Position numbers and translations under genes: made by a program
The notes under the pieces: generated by a model
Told to the model about the DNA's origin: nothing
Database searches by the model: none
What the model saw: only the letters and a program-made list of their open reading frames with translations
In this document: piece by piece, positions 11,368 through 19,736 of the stretch
How positions within the stretch are numbered: the stretch's first letter is position 1
Layout: each line of letters starts with the position of its first letter
Source: CAYYKK01 sp046351395
GTDB taxonomy: Bacteria > Myxococcota_A > Polyangia > Polyangiales > Polyangiaceae
Direction of reading: 5' to 3'
Assembly: GCA_046351395.1 (NCBI GenBank)
Contig: JAXLYP010000027.1
Span: forward strand, 1-64,000
DNA: 64,000 nucleotides

Positions 11368-11785
11368 GGGCGGGGAGCGGCAGGTCCACGCGCCACCCCC
11401 CGTCCTGAGAGACGCAGGGGATCTCGGCGACCTCCGACGGATCTGCGCCGACGATGGTGACGAGCGCGCGCGATCCCACGATCTTCGACTTGAACTCGTG
11501 GGGCTTGAAGCGCTCGAGGTAGCTCTGCGGTGCGATCATCTCCTCCGGGCGGATGTTCTTGCCGCTCGCATCCCGGTACCGTTTGGCGCGCTCCGCGAGG
11601 TTCTCTTGGTTCGACTTCGAGAGCAGCTCGTACGCCATCTTCGCGGCGGTAGGATCCGGGCCCGTCCTCCCGATGCGCTCTGTGAACTCGCGGACCGCGC
11701 CCTCCGGCGTCGCGTCGACGCGCTTGCGCGAGCACCCGAGCGCTGCGAGCGCGAGCGTGATCGCGAGGACGCGCGCGCCTCTCAC
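11333..11785 (-). CDS. Small lipoprotein of unknown function
   Basis: The protein has 150 residues from GTG 11785, whose first bases overlap the trpS stop (GTGA), so it is translationally coupled to trpS. The signal peptide RVLAITLALAALGC ends in lipobox ALGC. The mature part has an EGAVREFTERI helix and then a compact domain resembling DUF4878/NTF2-like small lipoproteins (KMAYELLSKSNQENL, then SRALVTIVG). This assignment is by pattern only. It is anchored in a membrane. Its 3-prime end overlaps the MscS-type gene by 35 bases on the opposite strand. Confidence 0.72.
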   Translation of the reverse strand: MRGARVLAITLALAALGCSRKRVDATPEGAVREFTERIGRTGPDPTAAKMAYELLSKSNQENLAERAKRYRDASGKNIRPEEMIAPQSYLERFKPHEFKSKIVGSRALVTIVGADPSEVAEIPCVSQDGGWRVDLPLPALIPVAPNHRSE

Positions 11786-12777
11786 GGGGCGCGCCCGATC
11801 GGCTTCATGCCCATCACGTCGCGGACCTCGCGCAGGGTCTCGCCGGCCCGCTTGCGGCACGCGTCGGTGCCCGCGGCGAGCTTCTCGCGGACCCGATCGG
11901 GCGCGGCCCGGAGCTCGGCGGCGCGCGTGCGGATTGGCACGAGCTCGTTCTCGAGCGACTCGGCGAGCATCTTCTTGCAATCGCCGCAGCCGATGGCCGC
12001 GGAACGACAGTCCCGGTCGACGCCCGCGACGCGCTCCGGAGACGAGACCGCGGTGTGCATCGTGTAGATGTTGCACACCTCGGGGCGCCCCGGGATCTCG
12101 CGCGTCGTGCGCTGCGGGTCCGTGAACGCGCCCTTCAGCTTCTTCCAGATCGCCTTCTCGTCCTCGAGGAGGCCGATCGCGTTGTTGCGGCTCTTCGACA
12201 TCTTGTCGTTCCCGTCGGTGCCCTTGATGCGGAGCGTGAGCGGGTGCGGCTTCGGCTCGGGGAAGACGTCCTTACCGAAGCGGTGATTGAAGTGCCGCGC
12301 CGTGTCCCGCGCGAACTCGAGGTGCTGCACCTGATCGGCGCCCACCGGGACGAGCGTCGCCTTGTAGACGAGGATGTCCGCGGCCATGAGGATGGGGTAC
12401 GTGAAGAGCCCTGCGTTCACGCTCTCCTTGTGCTGCTCGCCCTTCTCCTTGAACTGGGTCATGCGGCCGAGCTCACCCATCGGTGCGACGCAGGAGAGGT
12501 ACCACGCGAGCTCGGTGTGCTCCCGCACCTCGCTCTGGACCATCACCGTCACGCGCTCGTCGAGCCCCGCGGCGAGGTACGCGAGCGCCGTGTCGAACAC
12601 GCGCCGCTCCAGCTCCTTCGGCTCGTAGGGCACGGTGAACGCGTGCGCGTCCACGACACCGAAGATGCACTCGTGCTGCCCGGTCTTGGAGAGAGCGACC
12701 CACTGCTTGAGCGCGCCGAGGTAATTGCCCAGGTGAAGCTCGCCCGTCGGCTGCATGCCGCTGAAGATGACCGCCAC
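11782..12777 (-). CDS. trpS: Tryptophan--tRNA ligase
   Basis: The protein has 331 residues, normal for bacterial TrpRS. This class I enzyme charges tRNA-Trp using ATP. The HIGH-type motif is PTGELHLGNYLGA (residues 10-22) and the KMSKS motif is DKMSKSRNN. The Rossmann core and C-terminal anticodon helices are complete. The start MAVIFSGMQPTG matches the family. It lies 45 bases after trmL and is followed by the overlapping lipoprotein gene, suggesting an operon rnc-trmL-trpS-lipoprotein. Confidence 0.96.
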   Translation of the reverse strand: MAVIFSGMQPTGELHLGNYLGALKQWVALSKTGQHECIFGVVDAHAFTVPYEPKELERRVFDTALAYLAAGLDERVTVMVQSEVREHTELAWYLSCVAPMGELGRMTQFKEKGEQHKESVNAGLFTYPILMAADILVYKATLVPVGADQVQHLEFARDTARHFNHRFGKDVFPEPKPHPLTLRIKGTDGNDKMSKSRNNAIGLLEDEKAIWKKLKGAFTDPQRTTREIPGRPEVCNIYTMHTAVSSPERVAGVDRDCRSAAIGCGDCKKMLAESLENELVPIRTRAAELRAAPDRVREKLAAGTDACRKRAGETLREVRDVMGMKPIGRAP

Positions 12778-12822
12778 GGCAAACCGCCTAGCGCGAGGCT
12801 CGAGGGGCTACAAATGAAACGC

Positions 12823-13341
12823 TCATCCGAGGAACGACGGAGCGAGCGCCCCCGACTGACGGAGCGCCTCGTAGAGGACGATGGACACGGCGTTCGCGAG
12901 GTTCAGGGATCGGACCGCGCCTATCGTCGGAATGCCCCACGTCGTCGACGGGAAGCGCTCGAGCAGCTCCGGCGCGAGGCCCACGCTCTCCTTCCCGAAG
13001 ACGAGCGCGTCGCCCGGGCGGAGCGGAGCGTCGAGGTAGCTCTGGGTGGCGGTGGCCGAGAACAAGTGGATCGCTCCACCACTGCTCGCGTGCGCGTGCT
13101 CGAAATGGTCGAACGTCGCGTGCTGTCGGAGCGTGACGAGGTGCCAGTAGTCGAGGCCCGCGCGTCGCACCGCGTGCTCGTCGATTTGGAAGCCGAGCTT
13201 GCCCACGAGGTGCAGCTCGCTCGCGGTCGCGGCGGCGAGCCTCGCGATGTTGCCCGTGTTCGGAGGGATCTCGGGCTCCACGAGCACGACGTGAAAGGGC
13301 CGCGTCGCGCCCTTCGACCGGAGCCGAGGCCCGCCGCTCAC
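12823..13341 (-). CDS. trmL: tRNA (cytidine/uridine-34-2'-O)-methyltransferase TrmL
   Basis: The protein has 172 residues from GTG 13341, overlapping the rnc stop (GTGA). It is a SPOUT-fold methyltransferase using S-adenosylmethionine to methylate the wobble ribose of some tRNA-Leu. Family motifs are VLVEPEIPPNTGNIARLAAA, LVFGKESVGL and IPTIGAVRSLNLANAVSIVLYE, covering the trefoil-knot cofactor site. Length fits the family (E. coli about 157). A longer in-frame start exists upstream but would run through rnc; the GTG start gives normal length. Confidence 0.92.
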   Translation of the reverse strand: MSGGPRLRSKGATRPFHVVLVEPEIPPNTGNIARLAAATASELHLVGKLGFQIDEHAVRRAGLDYWHLVTLRQHATFDHFEHAHASSGGAIHLFSATATQSYLDAPLRPGDALVFGKESVGLAPELLERFPSTTWGIPTIGAVRSLNLANAVSIVLYEALRQSGALAPSFLG

Positions 13342-14015
13342 GCGCCCCACCTCGAGAGCGCGTCCGCGGCCGCGCGCTGCTCCGCGGCCTTCTTCGACGC
13401 GCCTGCACCCCGCCCACACACTTCGGACTCGACCAGGACCTCGACGTTGAAGACACGGGCGTGATCCGGGCCCTCCGAGCCGACGAGCCGGTAGGTCGGC
13501 GTCGATCGCCCGGCGGCCTGAACGCGCTCCTGAAACTGGCTCTTCGAATCTCGCACGGAGCGGGGGGACGCGAGCCCAGCGTCGAGGATCGCGTGCACCG
13601 CGGCGCGCGTTCCCTCGAGCCCCCGCTCGAGATAGAGCGCGCCGACGAGCGCCTCGACCGCGTCGGCGAGGACCGCGTCGCGCTCGCGCTCTTTGGACGC
13701 TGCAGCTCCGCGTCCAAGGCGGAGGCGGGGACCGAGGTCGATCGAGCGCGCGAACGCGGCGAGCGGCTCCGTGCTCACGACGTGCGCGCGCAGCTGGGAG
13801 AGCTCCCCTTCACGAGCGTCCGGGTACCTCCGCATGAGCTCCTCGCTGACGAGCAACGCGAGGACCGCGTCCCCGAGGAACTCGAGCCGGTTGTAGTCGG
13901 CGTCGACGTCCGCGCTGGCGCCCTGCTCGTTCGCGTGGCTCGGGTGAGTCAGCGCGCGCACCCCGAACGCGAGGGCCTCGAGCGGTCCGAAGACGTCCTC
14001 CAGGGACTTGGGCAT
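13338..14015 (-). CDS. rnc: Ribonuclease III
   Basis: The protein has 225 residues from ATG 14015. It cleaves double-stranded RNA, including rRNA precursors. The signature NRLEFLGDAVLALLVSEEL lies near residue 50, a second catalytic region ADAVEALVGALYLERG near 115-130, and a double-stranded RNA-binding domain at the end (KSQFQERVQAAG, then GASKKAAEQRAAADAL). The usual first Glu of the ERLEFLGD signature is Asn here, while the catalytic Glu and Asp are kept. It starts 21 bases after the pterin dehydratase stop and overlaps trmL. Confidence 0.95.
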   Translation of the reverse strand: MPKSLEDVFGPLEALAFGVRALTHPSHANEQGASADVDADYNRLEFLGDAVLALLVSEELMRRYPDAREGELSQLRAHVVSTEPLAAFARSIDLGPRLRLGRGAAASKERERDAVLADAVEALVGALYLERGLEGTRAAVHAILDAGLASPRSVRDSKSQFQERVQAAGRSTPTYRLVGSEGPDHARVFNVEVLVESEVCGRGAGASKKAAEQRAAADALSRWGA

Positions 14016-14035
14016 GGGAGCGGCCCTCCTCGACC

Positions 14036-14326
14036 TCAGGGCGTGTAGAGCGCGTCGGTCGCGCGCGCCATCTCGAGGTCGAGCGAGCTGATCCCTCCCG
14101 CGTCGTGGGTCGACCATCGGGCGACCACCCGACGCCACCCGATCAGGAGATCCGGGTGGTGGTCCCGCTTCTCCGCGGCCATCGCGACGGAGACGGCGAA
14201 CGCCACCCCCGCGCCGTAGCTCCCGAACGTGTACGTCCGCTCGAGCGCGCCGTTCGAGCGGGCGTGCCCCGGGCATTCGTCAAGAAACTTGTCGATCTCG
14301 GCATCGCTGCACTGGGTCGGCGACAT
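14036..14326 (-). CDS. 4a-hydroxytetrahydrobiopterin dehydratase (pterin-4a-carbinolamine dehydratase)
   Basis: The protein has 96 residues. The active-site motif RDHHPDLLIGWRRV carries the paired His and Pro-Asp, and the C-terminal part has STHDAGGISSLDLEMA, which matches the family's TH-x3-G-LT-D-LA-A end. It dehydrates 4a-hydroxy-tetrahydropterin, recycling the cofactor of aromatic amino acid hydroxylases or acting in molybdopterin metabolism. No hydroxylase gene is beside it. It heads the minus-strand group with rnc and is divergent from the zinc-ribbon gene. Confidence 0.93.
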   Translation of the reverse strand: MSPTQCSDAEIDKFLDECPGHARSNGALERTYTFGSYGAGVAFAVSVAMAAEKRDHHPDLLIGWRRVVARWSTHDAGGISSLDLEMARATDALYTP

Positions 14327-14400
14327 GCTCCCTCTTTACTCCGGGAACCTCCGCCCGGCTTCCGGTGTCGACGCGATCGATGGGCTATGCTCTCGCCTCG

Positions 14401-15024
14401 ATGCGCGGTCTGGTCGCCTGCCCTTTTTGCAGGGAAATGTTCGAGCCGGGGGAGGCCAGCGCATGCCCCGTCTGTGGGGTGAAGCTCGAGCGCATCGAGA
14501 AGCTGCCCAAACCCAAGCACCTCGAGGAGCCCCTCGAGCCTCTCCCGCCGGACGAGGAGACGCTCCCCTGGCTCTACTGGAGGCGGGGCCGGGGTCCGCT
14601 CTTGGCCGTGTCCGTCATCGGGATCATCTCGTTCATGCTCCCCTGGATCCATGAACAGGCGCCGGAGCACATGACCCGCTCGGGGCTCGATCTCGCGCGC
14701 AATTTGAACTGGATGTGGGCGCCGCTCATCGCTTGGATCGTGATGATCCCGCTCGTCGCGTCGCGACGGAGCATCTTTCGCATGCGGGGCGCCCGCGTCG
14801 CCGTCGGCTTCCTCGCGGCCATCGGCCTCGTCACGTCGATCGTGCGCGTGCTCACGCAGCCGAAGTCGTCCGGGCTGATCCTCGTGAAGATCGACTGGGG
14901 CGCGGGCCTGTACCTGAACGCCGCCGCCGCCCTCGTCGCGCTCGGCCTGGCGTGGTCCTTCGGGGGGCGCATCGACGTGCTGACGACGAAGCAGCACCGC
15001 CGCGGCGACGAGACGCTCCACTGA
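14401..15024 (+). CDS. Zinc-ribbon membrane protein of unknown function
   Basis: The protein has 207 residues from ATG 14401; ATG 14365 is an in-frame alternative. The start MRGLVACPFCREMF begins a CxxC-x15-CxxC zinc ribbon (CPFC, then CPVC). Four hydrophobic helices follow: LLAVSVIGIISFMLPW, MWAPLIAWIVMIPLVA, VAVGFLAAIGLVTSIVRVL and YLNAAAALVALGLAWSF. It is an inner membrane protein with a cytoplasmic zinc finger. It ends 51 bases before the Ser/Thr kinase gene, so the two may be co-expressed. No function can be assigned. Confidence 0.75.
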   Translation: MRGLVACPFCREMFEPGEASACPVCGVKLERIEKLPKPKHLEEPLEPLPPDEETLPWLYWRRGRGPLLAVSVIGIISFMLPWIHEQAPEHMTRSGLDLARNLNWMWAPLIAWIVMIPLVASRRSIFRMRGARVAVGFLAAIGLVTSIVRVLTQPKSSGLILVKIDWGAGLYLNAAAALVALGLAWSFGGRIDVLTTKQHRRGDETLH

Positions 15025-15075
15025 GGCTCACCGCGGGGGGCGCGCCGTGGATCGGCCCTGCTATACCTCTCGTCG

Positions 15076-16908
15076 ATGGGCGGCCTCGTAGGATCCCTCC
15101 TCGCGGACCGGTTCCGCGTCGTCCGGCGGCTCGGGGCCGGCGGCATGGGCGAGGTGTTCGAGGCGATCGACGAGCGCGCGGACACTCCCGTCGCGGTGAA
15201 GCGCCTCTTTCCCGCGTTCGCGGGCGAGCCGGAGCTCGTCGAGCGGTTCGAGCGCGAGGCGCGCGCGGTGGCCAAGCTCTCGCACCCGCACGTCGTGAAG
15301 CTCGTGGACGTCGTCCGGCCCGACGCGGAGCCGCCGCTCATCGTCATGGAGCTCTTGCGTGGGGACACGCTGCGGACGCTGATCCGCGACAGCGGCCCGC
15401 TCCCGATCGGTCGAGCCGTGAGGCTCGCGCTCCAGGTGCTCGACGCGCTCGACGCGACCCACGAAGCCGGATTCGTCCACCGCGACATCAAGCCCGACAA
15501 CGTCTTCGTCGCGCACGCCGCCAAGGGCGGAGACATGGTCAAGTTGCTTGACTTCGGCGTCGCGAAGGCGGTCGAGGATCGGCTGGAGGCCTCCCTCACG
15601 GAGAAGGGCGCGCTGGTCGGGACGCTCGCGTTCATGGCTCCGGAGCAGGCCCGTGGAGAGGACGTCGACGCGCGAGCCGATCTGTTCGGCGTCGGGGCGA
15701 TCCTCTACTTCGCCGTCTCGGGGCGCAAACCACGCGAAGCCAAGGGGAGCGCGGCGCTGCTCGACGCGGCGCTCAACGACGCGATTCCCTCGCTCGCCTC
15801 GCGGGACGAGGGCATCCCAGCCGCGTTCGCCGAGGTGGTCGCGCGCGCCCTCTCCGCCGAGCCGCGCGACAGGTTCTCGAGCGCGGAGGAGATGATCGCC
15901 GCGCTCGAGCCGTTCGTCGCGCTGACGTACGTCTCGGACAATCCCGCGGACGGGGCGGCCGCGCAGTCGCCTCGAAAGCGAAGGCGACGCACGGAGGAGG
16001 AAGCCGCGACCATCCAGGCGGCGAAGGCGCTCCTCGCGGCGGAGACGATGGCGTCGCCCCGAGCGACGACCGCCATCCGGCATCGCCGTTCGTTGCTGCT
16101 CGCCATCTCGGGCGTTGGACTGTGCGGCGCGGTGTACTTCTTCGTCTCGCGCGAGGGCCCGGCTCGTGTCCCCACGAGTGAGACCGCGGAGCCGTCGCCA
16201 CCGCGTGCCGCCGATCTCCCCGTCGACGCCCGGACGGCGCAGCTGAAGCGGCGGCTCATCGCGGCCCTGAAAGCGCGCGATCCCGGCGCGTGCCTCGAGG
16301 CGTTCGCCGCGCTCGAAGACGCGAACAAGGCGGAGGCGGACACCGTGCGGCAGCTCGGCGCGGCCTGCACGATGCTCGCCGGGGACTGCGAGACCGGCCG
16401 CGCGCGCTTCAAGGAGGTCGCGCGCTCGAAGACCGCGGCGCGCGCGTCCGACGCGGTGGAGCTGCAGAGCGAGCGGATGGCGGCCGCGAACTGCCCGCGC
16501 GATCAGCTCACCCCGACCGAGCTCGCGCTCGCGCTCAAGCAGGATCTCGCGAACGCAGTCGCTCCGGAGGCGAAGCTCGAGGGTGCGCGAGCGCTCGCCC
16601 GAGCGGTCACGGCGCTCCCCGCCGACGCGCACTTTCGCGGGGAGTGCATCGACATGCTCGCCGCGACGATCGCCGAGCTCGCCGGCGCATCCCGCTGCGC
16701 GGACGCCCGCGCTGTGGCTCAAGAGATCTCGGACATCGAAGGCCCTCGAATGAAGCGCGCGCGGGACGCGCTCGCGACGTGCACCGTCCCGAACGATCCG
16801 AGAGCGAGCGCCGACCGCAACCCGAGCGGCTCCAACGCGACGAGTGGCTCCAACACGACGAGCGGCTCCAACACGACGACCGCTCGAGCTCCCAAGACGC
16901 GCCCCTGA
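15076..16908 (+). CDS. Membrane Ser/Thr protein kinase (PknB type) with TPR-like extracytoplasmic part
   Basis: The protein has 610 residues. The kinase domain (10-275) has glycine loop GAGGMGEVFEA, catalytic Lys in VAVKRL, catalytic loop HRDIKPDNV (about 135), DFGVAKA and APEQARGED, so it should be active. A linker follows, then one membrane helix (about 336-357, LLLAISGVGLCGAVYFFVS). A helical, Cys-containing extracytoplasmic region with TPR-like spacing comes next. The last 30 residues are three copies of SGSN(A/T)T(S/T) and a basic end. It probably senses an extracellular signal and phosphorylates cytoplasmic targets, which are unknown. Confidence 0.92.
   Translation: MGGLVGSLLADRFRVVRRLGAGGMGEVFEAIDERADTPVAVKRLFPAFAGEPELVERFEREARAVAKLSHPHVVKLVDVVRPDAEPPLIVMELLRGDTLRTLIRDSGPLPIGRAVRLALQVLDALDATHEAGFVHRDIKPDNVFVAHAAKGGDMVKLLDFGVAKAVEDRLEASLTEKGALVGTLAFMAPEQARGEDVDARADLFGVGAILYFAVSGRKPREAKGSAALLDAALNDAIPSLASRDEGIPAAFAEVVARALSAEPRDRFSSAEEMIAALEPFVALTYVSDNPADGAAAQSPRKRRRRTEEEAATIQAAKALLAAETMASPRATTAIRHRRSLLLAISGVGLCGAVYFFVSREGPARVPTSETAEPSPPRAADLPVDARTAQLKRRLIAALKARDPGACLEAFAALEDANKAEADTVRQLGAACTMLAGDCETGRARFKEVARSKTAARASDAVELQSERMAAANCPRDQLTPTELALALKQDLANAVAPEAKLEGARALARAVTALPADAHFRGECIDMLAATIAELAGASRCADARAVAQEISDIEGPRMKRARDALATCTVPNDPRASADRNPSGSNATSGSNTTSGSNTTTARAPKTRP
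16825..16878 (+). repeat. Three tandem 18-base in-frame repeats in the kinase 3-prime end
   Basis: The unit AGCGGCTCCAACACGACG occurs at 16825-16842, 16843-16860 and 16861-16878 with one or two changes per copy, encoding SGSN(A/T)T blocks. The 18-base (6-codon) period keeps frame. It looks like recent slippage and the copy number may vary between strains. Confidence 0.85.
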
Positions 16909-16961
16909 TTGGCTCGACCCGTCCCACGGAGGGCGGCGCCGATCTATGGCTCAAGTCGAGC

Positions 16962-18080
16962 TCAGGCGGGCTGTGCGCGCTTGCCCGAGCGCTCATGCTC
17001 GGCTTTGAGCTCCGCGTCGAGCTCTCCAAGGAGCTCCTTCGCGCGCTTCGATAGGCTCTTCGGTACGTCGATCTGGACGACGAGGTGCAGGCTCCCACGC
17101 CCGCGACCGTCGATGCGGGGCATGCCCTTGCTGCGCGTCGAGATCACTTCGCCGGGTTGAGTGCCGGCGGGGATCGCGACGCGCACCGTCGTCTCGTCGG
17201 GGAGAGGAACGTCCACGTTCGTCCCGAGCGCCGCGTCCGCGAAGGAGACCTTCGCCCTCGTGATGAGGTCCAGCCCATCCCGCTCGAACGCGGGGTCGGA
17301 CGTGAGCTCGATCTCCACGAACAGATCGCCAGGTGGTCCCCCCATCGTCCCCGGCATGCCCTGCTGAGGCACGCGGAGGCGCTGCCCGTGGTCGATCCCG
17401 GCGGGGAAACTCACCACGACTTTGCGCGACTTCTCGACCTGTCCGTGGCCGCTGCACACTTCACACGGAGACTTCACGACCGAGCCCGCGCCCCCGCAGT
17501 CGTGGCAGGTCTGCGTGAACATGACGAAGCCGCGCGACGTCGAGACCTGGCCGGAGCCGCCGCACGTTCCGCAGGGCTTTCGCTTCGTCCCAGCCTTCGC
17601 GCCGCTCCCCTCGCACGCTTCGCACGGGGACGGAGTACGGAGGGGGACCTCGCGCTTGCAGCCGACGAACGCTTCCTTGAGCGTGATTCGCTGCTGGACT
17701 CGCAGATCCTGACCGCGGGACGGGCCACCCCGCGCCGCGCGCCGACCACCGCCCCCACCGAAGAACTCGGAGAAGATGTCTTGGAAGTGGGAGAAGATGT
17801 CTCCCCCGGAGAAGTCGACGCCTCCGCCCTCGAGCCCAGCGTGGCCGAACTGGTCGTAGCGGGCGCGCTTCTGGTCGTCCGACAGGACGGAGAACGCCTC
17901 GCTCGCTTCCTTGAAGCGCCCCTCCGCGGCCGCGTCTCCCGGGTTTACATCGGGGTGGTTCTTCCGCGCCGCCTGCTTGTAGGCCTTCCGAAGTTCCTCG
18001 GCGGAGGCTTCGCGGGGCACGCCGAGCACCTCGTAGAAGCAGCGTTTCTTACCGGCAGTGCCGGTCGCGGGATCACTCAT
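16962..18080 (-). CDS. dnaJ: Chaperone DnaJ
   Basis: The protein has 372 residues. The J domain (about 12-75) contains KNHPDVNPGD, the HPD motif that stimulates DnaK ATPase. A Gly/Phe-rich linker (GGGVDFSGGDIFSHF) follows. The zinc region has four CxxCxGxG repeats: CEACEGSG, CGTCGGSG, CHDCGGAG and CEVCSGHG. The C-terminal substrate-binding domains are complete (PAGIDHGQRLRV to LGELDAELK). It is a type I Hsp40 working with DnaK and GrpE, neither of which is in the window. It is convergent with the kinase gene. Confidence 0.95.
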   Translation of the reverse strand: MSDPATGTAGKKRCFYEVLGVPREASAEELRKAYKQAARKNHPDVNPGDAAAEGRFKEASEAFSVLSDDQKRARYDQFGHAGLEGGGVDFSGGDIFSHFQDIFSEFFGGGGGRRAARGGPSRGQDLRVQQRITLKEAFVGCKREVPLRTPSPCEACEGSGAKAGTKRKPCGTCGGSGQVSTSRGFVMFTQTCHDCGGAGSVVKSPCEVCSGHGQVEKSRKVVVSFPAGIDHGQRLRVPQQGMPGTMGGPPGDLFVEIELTSDPAFERDGLDLITRAKVSFADAALGTNVDVPLPDETTVRVAIPAGTQPGEVISTRSKGMPRIDGRGRGSLHLVVQIDVPKSLSKRAKELLGELDAELKAEHERSGKRAQPA

Positions 18081-18148
18081 GACGACGACCTCGTAGTGGA
18101 CCGTCTACGAGAAGCCCCGAGACCATAATTCGCTGCCCCTAAGAGTCA

Positions 18149-18181
18149 ACGGCCGCGACACCACTCGGGCGTCACGGCCGT
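18149..18181 (-). terminator. Hairpin downstream of ftsZ
   Basis: Arms at 18149-18159 and 18171-18181 form an 11-base-pair stem around an 11-base loop, beginning 23 bases after the ftsZ stop. The only imperfect pair is G-U when read on the minus strand but C-A on the plus strand, so the structure fits the ftsZ transcript. No long U-run follows (TTGACTCTTAG), so it may stabilise the mRNA end or act with Rho. Confidence 0.5.
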
Positions 18182-18203
18182 CGGCCTGGAGCAGAAGTCC
18201 GGG

Positions 18204-19517
18204 TCAGTGCCCGCGCCGCTGGAACGCCGGGGTGTCCCAGTCCGTGTCCGTGGGCGGCACGAAGCTCGTTCGCTCGCGGGGCTCGCGCGCGGAGTGCGGC
18301 GCCGCGAACTGCGAGGTGAGCTCGCGGGCGGGGGCTCGCCGAGTCTGCGGGGGAGGAGGCGGAGGCGGCGGGGGCACGTCTTCGAAGCGCTCGGACTGGA
18401 GCGGGAGGGCGTGGCTCGGCACCGAGGGGCGCATGTTGGGGTTGCGGCTCTGGACGGACGGCTGGCTCGACGGGGTGCGCTGCTCGAACGAGGTGCCGAG
18501 CGTCGTGCGAACCGTCTGCGCGGGGACGACCCCGGGCTCGATGCCGGCGACCTGATCGAAGCCCGTCGCGATGACGGTGACCTTCATCATGTCGCCCATG
18601 TTCTCGTCCACGGCGGCGCCGAAGATGATGTTCGCGTCCTCGTGGGCCTGCTCCTGGATGTAGCTCGCGGCCTCCTCGATCTCCTTCATCTTCATGTCGA
18701 GGCCGCCCACGATGTTGATGAGCACGCCGGTCGCCCCCTCGACGGAGAGGTTGTCGAGGAGAGGTGAGTTGACCGCCGTCTCCGCGGCGAGGCGGGCGCG
18801 GCCCTGCCCCTTCGCGCAGCCCGTCCCCATGAGGGCGCGGCCCATGTTGCTCATCACGGTCTTCACGTCCGCGAAGTCCACGTTGACGAGCCCGCTCTGG
18901 GTGATGAGGTCGCTGATTCCCTTGATCGCTTGGTAGAGGACCTCGTCCGCCTTGCGGAACGCTTCGACGAACGAGAGCTCTTCGTCCCCGAGCGTGAGGA
19001 GCTTCTGGTTCGGGATCGTGACGAGCGTGTCGACGTGCTCCGCGAGCATGGCGAGGCCCGCGTCCGCGCGGCGGAGGCGCTGCTTGCCCTCGAAGAAGAA
19101 CGGCTTGGTGACGACGCCCACGGTCAGGCAGCCCTCTTCGCGCGCGAGCTGCGCGATGATCGGCGCCGCGCCGGTGCCCGTGCCGCCGCCCATCCCCGCG
19201 GTCACGAAGACCATGTCCGCGCCCGCGAGCATCTCCTTGAGGCGCGTCACGTCCTCGAGGGCTGCCTTGCGGCCCTTCTCGGGATCCGCGCCGGCGCCCA
19301 GGCCGCGCGTGACGCTCGCGCCGATGTGCATCTTGTGGGGAGCGAGGCTCTGGCTCAGGGCCTGCGCGTCGGTGTTGACCGTGATGAACTCGACCCCCTC
19401 CAGGCCAAAGTTGATCATGGTGTTCACGGCGTTGCCGCCCGAACCGCCGCACCCGATGACCTTGATCCGCGCGTCGTAGCCGCTCTGATCGTCCGCGAAC
19501 TCGATCGAAAAACTCAT
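18204..19517 (-). CDS. ftsZ: Cell division protein FtsZ
   Basis: The protein has 437 residues from ATG 19517, preceded by GGGAGGG about 8 bases upstream. It is the tubulin-like GTPase that forms the division ring. The N-terminal IKVIGCGGSGGNAVNTM and the tubulin signature GGGTGTGAAPIIAQLA are intact. The T7-loop aspartate region is present near NADVNFADV-type sequence (LVNVDFADV). A disordered linker (about 330-420) has nine consecutive prolines. The C-terminal peptide DTPAFQRRGH matches the FtsA/anchor-binding tail. A 219-base gap with several inverted repeats separates it from ftsA, so it may have its own promoter. It is last in the dcw cluster. Confidence 0.97.
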   Translation of the reverse strand: MSFSIEFADDQSGYDARIKVIGCGGSGGNAVNTMINFGLEGVEFITVNTDAQALSQSLAPHKMHIGASVTRGLGAGADPEKGRKAALEDVTRLKEMLAGADMVFVTAGMGGGTGTGAAPIIAQLAREEGCLTVGVVTKPFFFEGKQRLRRADAGLAMLAEHVDTLVTIPNQKLLTLGDEELSFVEAFRKADEVLYQAIKGISDLITQSGLVNVDFADVKTVMSNMGRALMGTGCAKGQGRARLAAETAVNSPLLDNLSVEGATGVLINIVGGLDMKMKEIEEAASYIQEQAHEDANIIFGAAVDENMGDMMKVTVIATGFDQVAGIEPGVVPAQTVRTTLGTSFEQRTPSSQPSVQSRNPNMRPSVPSHALPLQSERFEDVPPPPPPPPPQTRRAPARELTSQFAAPHSAREPRERTSFVPPTDTDWDTPAFQRRGH

Positions 19518-19617
19518 GGACTGGACCCTCCCGGGGTTCTCTCGCTGTGCCACTGCCTCTTCACGAGCACGTTCGCGGTCGGGCGCCTCTCCCTCGCGCG
19601 GCGATCTCGTGAAGCCA

Positions 19618-19674
19618 TTCACATCGTGGGGCGATGTGAACCAAGACAATCAATGCGCACGGTTCGTCGTGCGC
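19618..19674 (-). promoter_or_regulatory. Pair of strong inverted repeats upstream of ftsZ
   Basis: The first repeat is TTCACATCG (19618-19626) and CGATGTGAA (19632-19640), 9-base perfect arms around 5 bases. The second is GCGCACG (19655-19661) and CGTGCGC (19668-19674), 7-base perfect arms around 6 bases. Both lie in the ftsA-ftsZ gap, about 100-160 bases before the ftsZ start. Smaller dyads lie nearer ftsA (CCCC-GA-GGGG at 19718-19727, GGCAT-C-ATGCC at 19727-19737). The spacing suits operators or RNA hairpins controlling ftsZ; which of these is not known. Confidence 0.5.
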
Positions 19675-19736
19675 TCTTCAGAAAACAATGCAACGAACGC
19701 TTGCTTCAAAGCGGATTCCCCGAGGGGGCATCATGC

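Noticed and set aside
16825..16878. Short tandem repeats considered as a CRISPR array
   Set aside because: Three contiguous 18-base units with no spacers, in frame inside a kinase gene; no cas genes in the window.
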